From Candidatus Aminicenantota bacterium (GTDB lineage Bacteria; Acidobacteriota; Aminicenantia; Aminicenantales; Aminicenantaceae), in assembly GCA_020344415.1 (NCBI GenBank), contig CP070825.1, positions 2,440,502 to 2,483,473 of the forward strand: 42,972 nucleotides of DNA. The letters are read 5' to 3'. The notes beneath the pieces were generated by a model, which was not told the DNA's origin, made no database searches, and saw nothing but the letters and a program-made list of their open reading frames with translations. Below, in pieces: positions 38,568-42,972 of this stretch. Position numbers and translations under genes: made by a program. The first letter of the stretch is position 1. The number at the start of each line of letters is the position of its first letter.

Positions 38568-41177
38568 ATGGAGAAAAGGAAGAAGAGCCCGCCTCTTATC
38601 CCCTACATTCTCCTCAAACTGCTTTTGAGAGGAGAAGACTTTTACGAGTTTTCTGACGACATCGATGAAATCTATCATCAATTGACCGGCTGCGGGCCAA
38701 GATGGAAAGCAAAAGCCTGGTACTGGTTCCGCGTGATCGAGTCACTCCCCTGCCTCGTCATTGATAAAATCCACTGGAGGTCTACGATGCTAAAAAACTA
38801 TTTAAAAATCGCTTTGCGAAATTTCCAAAGGCATAAAGGATATTCCTTAATCAACATAGCCGGATTCGCTATCGGTATGACCTGTTGTCTCCTCATTCTC
38901 ATCTATGTCCGCCATGAATTGAGTTATGACAGGTATCATAAGGATGTTGAAAGAATTTACCGGATCTCTGTAGACATCCGCACCCAAACCGCAAACAGGA
39001 TTTTCGCTCTCGTCTCGCCCACTGTGGCTCCTGCCTTAAAGACCGATTATCCCCAAACCGAATATGCTGCCCGCATTCTACGGATTAGCGCCCGACTGGT
39101 TAAGAGAGGGGAGAAATCCTTTTACGAAGACCGTATCATGCTTGCGGACCAGGAACTGTTTGATATATTCACTATTCCGTTTATTCAGGGAAATCCCCAG
39201 GAAGCCCTGATCCGCCCATATACTCTGGTGATTTCGCAGAGATTGGCACACAAGTATTTCGGTAGTGCCAATCCCTTGGGAAAAGCTCTGAAAATCAACG
39301 AGAGAGCGTATGAAATAACCGGAGTTGTTGCAGATTCACCAGTAAATACGCATATGAAGTACGATTTGATTGTTTCCTTAGAAACGCTCGCCGAATGGAA
39401 TGAGATGACCAACTGGTATTCAACCATGTTTTTTACATATATCAAGCTCAAACCGAATGTGAATGTGGAGGAGTTCTCTCAACAAATCAGCCGAATCGCG
39501 GATAAATATGTGGGCGAAACGTTGAAGAACTGGGGAACTTCGCATCATTATTTCCTGCAGCCGATATCCAGCATCCATCTCCATTCTCATCTCAGTTACG
39601 AAGTCGAACCGCCAGGGAATCCCACCTACATCTATATTTTTTCCTTTGTCGGGCTTTTTATTCTGCTCATCGCTTGTCTGAACTTCATGAATCTCTCCAC
39701 CGCCCGCGCGGCGAACAGAGCCAAAGAGGTGGGCCTGCGCAAGGTTGTGGGTGCTCAAAGGCCTCAACTTATCGGTCAGTTTTTAGGAGAATCCATGCTC
39801 ATCGCGTTCACATCTTTAGGCGTGGCAATAGTCATCGTCAGGCTCACGATTCCATTCTTGAACAATCTAACCGGATTATCCTTGAGCTTCGATGAGCTTT
39901 TAAATCCAATCGTGTTGATTTCCTTGATTGGAGGGGGAATTTTGGTCGGTCTGTCTGCGGGTCTGTATCCTGCGTTTGTACTCTCCGCCTTCAGGCCAGC
40001 TCGTACCCTCAAAGGAACCGTTAGGGCCGGTGTTCGCAGTGTCATCATGCGGACTGCTCTTGTAGTCTTCCAGTTTGCCGTATCTATTGTTCTGATTATT
40101 GGAACCCTGACCATGTACAGTCAGTTTAACTTCATGAAGGAGCAATATTTAGGGTTCGAAAAAGAACAAAAACTTATTCTCCCTCTCAGGGGAGGAATCA
40201 ACACTCAGAAAAATTATGAATCAGTAAAAGATGTGTTTTCCAAACATCCTTCTATATCTGGTGTCACGGCTTCCTCCACTGTTCCGGGGCGAGGAGTTTC
40301 TAATTTTGGCATCAGGCTTGTCGGAGAAGACGACCCTAAGAATCAATCCATGTTCCATATGTATTTTGATTATGATTTTATTCCCAACTATGGAATTGAA
40401 ATTGTGGCTGGTCGAGCCTTTCAAAAAGGGATGAGCACAGATGTAATGGGAGCATTCCTCATCAATGAGGCAGCTGTAAAAGCATTTGGCTGGAGCAGTG
40501 CTGAAGAAGCGCTTGGAAAGCGTCTGCTAACAGGATACGGAGGGCGGAAAAATCCAATTATCGGGGTTACAAAGAATTTCCACTTCCGCGGGCTGCAGAA
40601 TGAGGTAGAGCCTCTTGTTATGGAGTTTTTACCAGAGAGTTTTTATTATATCACTCTTTCCATAGATATCGCCAACCTAAAAGAGACATTGGCATTTGTT
40701 GAATCCCAATGGAAGGAATTGTTCCCAGGGAATCCATTTGAGAGCTTTTTTCTGGATACAGACTTTGACCGTCAGTATCGGACTGATGAACGGGTCGGCA
40801 GCATATTAGGAATTTTTACCCTCTTGGGACTGTTCATCGCTTGCCTGGGGCTGTTGGGGCTGGCCTCATTTACAGCAGAAAGTCGAACCAAAGAAATCGG
40901 CATCCGGAAGGTTCTCGGATCCTCTGTCCCAGGAATTGTCGTTATGTTATCCAAACAATTCACAAAATGGGTGCTTGTAGCTAACCTTATCGCCTGGCCC
41001 GTTGCATATTATTTCATGGGCAGATGGCTGCAGAATTTTGCCTACCGCACCCGCCTAGATATCCTGACGTTTGCACTATCGGGCATTCTCGTCTTGACTA
41101 TCGCCCTGTTAACTGTCAGCTACCAATCCATAAAAGCCGCTACAGCCAATCCGGTCGATTCTCTGCGGTATGAGTGA
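38568..41177 (+). CDS. FtsX/MacB-type ABC transporter permease with N-terminal prefix domain
   Basis: This 869-residue permease begins with a ~75-residue cytoplasmic prefix (P-P-L-I-P-Y-I-L-L-K-L-L-L onward, with D-D-I-D-E-I-Y near residue 33), of the type found in permeases coupled to PadR. It then has two MacB-PCD/FtsX halves. The first helix follows L-K-I-A-L-R-N-F-Q-R-H-K-G-Y. The first FtsX block contains A-N-R-A-K-E-V-G-L-R-K-V-V-G-A-Q-R-P-Q-L, and the second contains S-R-T-K-E-I-G-I-R-K-V-L-G-S-S-V-P. It ends with the usual A-x-x-x-N-P-V-D-S-L-R-Y-E. Such permeases work with a separate ATPase in export of antimicrobials, lipids or lipoproteins, or in stress signalling. No ATPase gene is in the window. 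It is co-translated with the PadR gene. Confidence 0.92.
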   Translation: MEKRKKSPPLIPYILLKLLLRGEDFYEFSDDIDEIYHQLTGCGPRWKAKAWYWFRVIESLPCLVIDKIHWRSTMLKNYLKIALRNFQRHKGYSLINIAGFAIGMTCCLLILIYVRHELSYDRYHKDVERIYRISVDIRTQTANRIFALVSPTVAPALKTDYPQTEYAARILRISARLVKRGEKSFYEDRIMLADQELFDIFTIPFIQGNPQEALIRPYTLVISQRLAHKYFGSANPLGKALKINERAYEITGVVADSPVNTHMKYDLIVSLETLAEWNEMTNWYSTMFFTYIKLKPNVNVEEFSQQISRIADKYVGETLKNWGTSHHYFLQPISSIHLHSHLSYEVEPPGNPTYIYIFSFVGLFILLIACLNFMNLSTARAANRAKEVGLRKVVGAQRPQLIGQFLGESMLIAFTSLGVAIVIVRLTIPFLNNLTGLSLSFDELLNPIVLISLIGGGILVGLSAGLYPAFVLSAFRPARTLKGTVRAGVRSVIMRTALVVFQFAVSIVLIIGTLTMYSQFNFMKEQYLGFEKEQKLILPLRGGINTQKNYESVKDVFSKHPSISGVTASSTVPGRGVSNFGIRLVGEDDPKNQSMFHMYFDYDFIPNYGIEIVAGRAFQKGMSTDVMGAFLINEAAVKAFGWSSAEEALGKRLLTGYGGRKNPIIGVTKNFHFRGLQNEVEPLVMEFLPESFYYITLSIDIANLKETLAFVESQWKELFPGNPFESFFLDTDFDRQYRTDERVGSILGIFTLLGLFIACLGLLGLASFTAESRTKEIGIRKVLGSSVPGIVVMLSKQFTKWVLVANLIAWPVAYYFMGRWLQNFAYRTRLDILTFALSGILVLTIALLTVSYQSIKAATANPVDSLRYE

Positions 41178-41268
41178 ATAACAAGAAATTAAGTACAGTC
41201 TGCATATTTACCTGATCTTTTTCCGATTTTCTTAATTCTTCGGGGATTTCAAACCTGTGCCAACCTTT

Positions 41269-41319
41269 TTGACCGAAATTCCGTATATACTATATAATAT
41301 GTCTAAACAATGTTAGACA
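41269..41319 (+). promoter_or_regulatory. Promoter and palindromic operator for the second PadR-permease unit
   Basis: TTGACC (41269-41274) and a perfect TATAAT (41293-41298) are 18 bp apart. A perfect dyad, TGTCTAA-N6-TTAGACA (41300-41319), starts just after the -10 box, where a bound repressor would block initiation. AAGGAG and the PadR ATG follow. The dyad differs from the repeats upstream of the first PadR gene, so the two regulators probably have different operator specificities. Confidence 0.75.
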
Positions 41320-41337
41320 AATAAAAGGAGTTGAATC

Positions 41338-41673
41338 ATGGGCATGCTTTCGCGAACCGATGAGATGATACTTTTGGCGGTCTGGCGGCTTGAGGATAAC
41401 GCATACGGAGTCACCATCGCTGAAATGTTAATCCAAACTTCCGAAAAGAAATGGGTGTTAGGCGCGGTCTATGTTCCTCTGGAGCGACTGGAAAAGAAAG
41501 GATATTTATTCTCCTATCTTGGGAAATCCACCAAAAAACGCGGCGGCCGGAGCAAAAGACTGTACAAACTCACCAAATATGGCGTCGATGCCCTGATAAA
41601 AACCAAAAATCAGGAACAATCGATCTGGGCAAATATCACTATCTCTAGTTTGGAGAAAGGCTATGACACATAA
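41338..41673 (+). CDS. PadR-family transcriptional regulator
   Basis: The 111-residue winged-helix protein is clearly paralogous to the PadR at 38235-38567. It shares L-S-R-T-D-E-M-I-L-L-A-V-W-R-L-E-D-N-A-Y-G-V-T-I, G-A-V-Y-V-P-L-E-R-L-E-K-K-G-Y and R-G-G-R-S-K-R-L-Y-K-L-T-K-Y-G. The ATG is preceded by AAGGAG. The last 11 bases overlap the start of the following permease gene, so the two are translated together. Regulation is probably by binding the palindrome at 41300-41319. Confidence 0.93.
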   Translation: MGMLSRTDEMILLAVWRLEDNAYGVTIAEMLIQTSEKKWVLGAVYVPLERLEKKGYLFSYLGKSTKKRGGRSKRLYKLTKYGVDALIKTKNQEQSIWANITISSLEKGYDT

Positions 41674-42972
41674 AACAAAAGACCCCCAGCCCTCGCGGCT
41701 CTGCAAGTGGTTGATCAAAAGGATCTTCAAAGATGAGGAAGATGCAAAGCTTGGTGATTTTATGGAAATATACAGCACTATTGCTGAAGAGAAGGGAAAG
41801 CTTCAAGCCAGGCTTAAGTTCTGGGGGTATCTGATTCGGTCAATACCTGAGTATTTCAAAGATACTCTATGCATGGGAGGAACCATGCTTAAAAACTATA
41901 TCAAGATCGCTTTAAGAAACATCAAAAGGAACAAAGGGTATTCCTCCACCAAGATAGTCGGACTTGCCCTGGGAATGGCATGTTGCCTGCTTATTCTTTT
42001 TTATGTTCTCTACGGATTCAGTTATGATACTTTCCATCAAGATGCGGACAGAATATACCGCGTCGCCATGGAATTTCGAGCAAAAGACCAGCCTGTAAAA
42101 TATGCAGCTGTCACTGCACCGTCTGTTGCCCCGGCAATTCTCGATAATTTTGCCGAAGTTGAGTATGCCGTACGTTTTACCCAGGGTAGCGGTATTGTGA
42201 AACATGGGGAAAAACAGTTTTTTGAAGACGGGATTCTGTATGCAGACCAGTCTTTCTTTGACGTTTTTACGTTTCCACTTATCAAAGGTAATCGTGAAAC
42301 AGTATTGAAAGAGCCCTATACAGCTGTTCTTACGGAAAGTACTGCAGAAAAATACTTCGGCAGTGAAAACCCTGTTGGCAAAACAATATCGATTAATTAT
42401 CAAACAGATTACAAAATTACCGGCATTGTAGAGGACGTCCCGTCAAATTCTCATTTCACTTTTGATTTTCTCTTTTCTTTTGCAGCTCTGGAAGAATCTT
42501 TGCAAAACGCTTCTATCGGTAAATTGTGGTACAGTCATAGCTATTACACCTATATCAAAACCAGAAGTGAGAATCTTTCAGTCGCTTTTATTGAGGGTGT
42601 GTATAATGTATCAGCTAACATTATCGGAGATTTCGAAAAAAAGGTTGGATTTGCACAGCGGTTTTTTCTTCAGCCGCTAAATGACATATATTTAACGTCG
42701 AACCTCCGTAATGAACTGGGCAGTACTGGAAACAAAACCTATCTTTTTTATTTTATTGCAATTGCAGTTTTTATTTTAATCATTGCCAGTATTAATTTTG
42801 TCAATCTGTCCACTGCCCGCTCTACCGGAAGGGCGCGAGAAGTTGGAATAAGAAAGGTGGCAGGAGCTGAGAAAAAGCAATTGATTAATCAATTCCTGGG
42901 AGAAGCTCTCTTTACTACGTTTATTTCAGCGGGGATTTCAGTGCTTATCATTCTTTTTAGCCTCCCCTATTT
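41663..42972 (+). CDS. FtsX/MacB-type ABC transporter permease (3'-truncated by window end)
   Basis: The frame opens at ATG 41663, inside the PadR gene, and stays open to the last base of the window (436 complete codons). The prefix domain is shorter than in the permease at 38568 (about 80 residues, including I-P-E-Y-F-K-D). It is followed by M-L-K-N-Y-I-K-I-A-L-R-N-I-K-R-N-K-G-Y, a membrane helix, and the MacB periplasmic domain (Y-G-F-S-Y-D-T-F-H-Q-D-A-D-R-I-Y-R onward). The start of the first FtsX block, V-N-L-S-T-A-R-S-T-G-R-A-R-E-V-G-I-R-K-V-A-G, comes next, so at least half of the protein is still to come. It repeats the PadR-permease arrangement 3 kb upstream. Confidence 0.9.
   Translation, partial: MTHKTKDPQPSRLCKWLIKRIFKDEEDAKLGDFMEIYSTIAEEKGKLQARLKFWGYLIRSIPEYFKDTLCMGGTMLKNYIKIALRNIKRNKGYSSTKIVGLALGMACCLLILFYVLYGFSYDTFHQDADRIYRVAMEFRAKDQPVKYAAVTAPSVAPAILDNFAEVEYAVRFTQGSGIVKHGEKQFFEDGILYADQSFFDVFTFPLIKGNRETVLKEPYTAVLTESTAEKYFGSENPVGKTISINYQTDYKITGIVEDVPSNSHFTFDFLFSFAALEESLQNASIGKLWYSHSYYTYIKTRSENLSVAFIEGVYNVSANIIGDFEKKVGFAQRFFLQPLNDIYLTSNLRNELGSTGNKTYLFYFIAIAVFILIIASINFVNLSTARSTGRAREVGIRKVAGAEKKQLINQFLGEALFTTFISAGISVLIILFSLPY

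Overview
This window looks like a chromosomal segment from an uncultivated bacterium of the Acidobacteriota / Candidatus Aminicenantes (OP8) type. That placement is an inference from gene content, not from a marker gene. The supporting features are secreted S9 prolyl-oligopeptidase-family peptidases, a zinc-ribbon Ser/Thr kinase fused to TolB-like and TPR regions, FecR-type secreted proteins, a DUF6599-DUF362 pair with a Tat signal, and PadR regulators placed directly before long FtsX/MacB-type permeases. No rRNA, tRNA, CRISPR array or phage module was seen.

Region 1 (1-8.8 kb) is a scarred mosaic. A radical SAM/SPASM gene enters from the left edge and runs into a convergent, GC-rich UbiA prenyltransferase gene. 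Upstream of that UbiA is a chimeric ORF: an RND membrane-fusion-protein N-terminus joined to a frameshifted SPASM tail. At 4.4-6.6 kb on the other strand there is a QueG-like Fe-S protein, an intact radical SAM/SPASM protein and the first 44 codons of a second UbiA. The two loci look like duplicated radical SAM-UbiA pairs that decayed in complementary ways. AT-rich genes for a membrane-anchored arylsulfotransferase-like protein and a GT39-like glycosyltransferase, an IS3-family relic and a group II intron relic with a recognisable domain V fill the rest. A 29-bp direct repeat flanks 2.07-8.71 kb.

Region 2 (8.8-24.2 kb) encodes mainly envelope and signalling proteins: a FecR-domain protein with an aromatic-rich block and a Ser/Arg tail, the kinase, two exported S9 peptidases, DUF1847, an exported GyrI-like protein, a PAS/GAF/GGDEF protein and a short QueG-like protein. 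The intergenic spaces hold several families of palindromic repeats.

Region 3 (24.5-30.8 kb) holds dapF and an exported amino-acid/keto-acid enzyme set: an N-acyl-D-amino-acid deacylase-like amidohydrolase with a signal peptide, a Tat-exported HisC-type aminotransferase, a RidA lipoprotein and a Tat-exported thiamine-diphosphate enzyme. Together with the secreted peptidases, this suggests peptide or amino-acid breakdown outside the cytoplasm. I consider this the most interesting functional hypothesis in the window.

Region 4 (31-43 kb) contains a TetR-membrane protein-MFS efflux unit with a well-resolved promoter/operator, DUF6599 plus Tat-DUF362, a serine beta-lactamase-like hydrolase, and a run of FtsX-type permeases. 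The permease run consists of one truncated relic, one complete PadR-permease unit and one PadR-permease unit cut by the window end.
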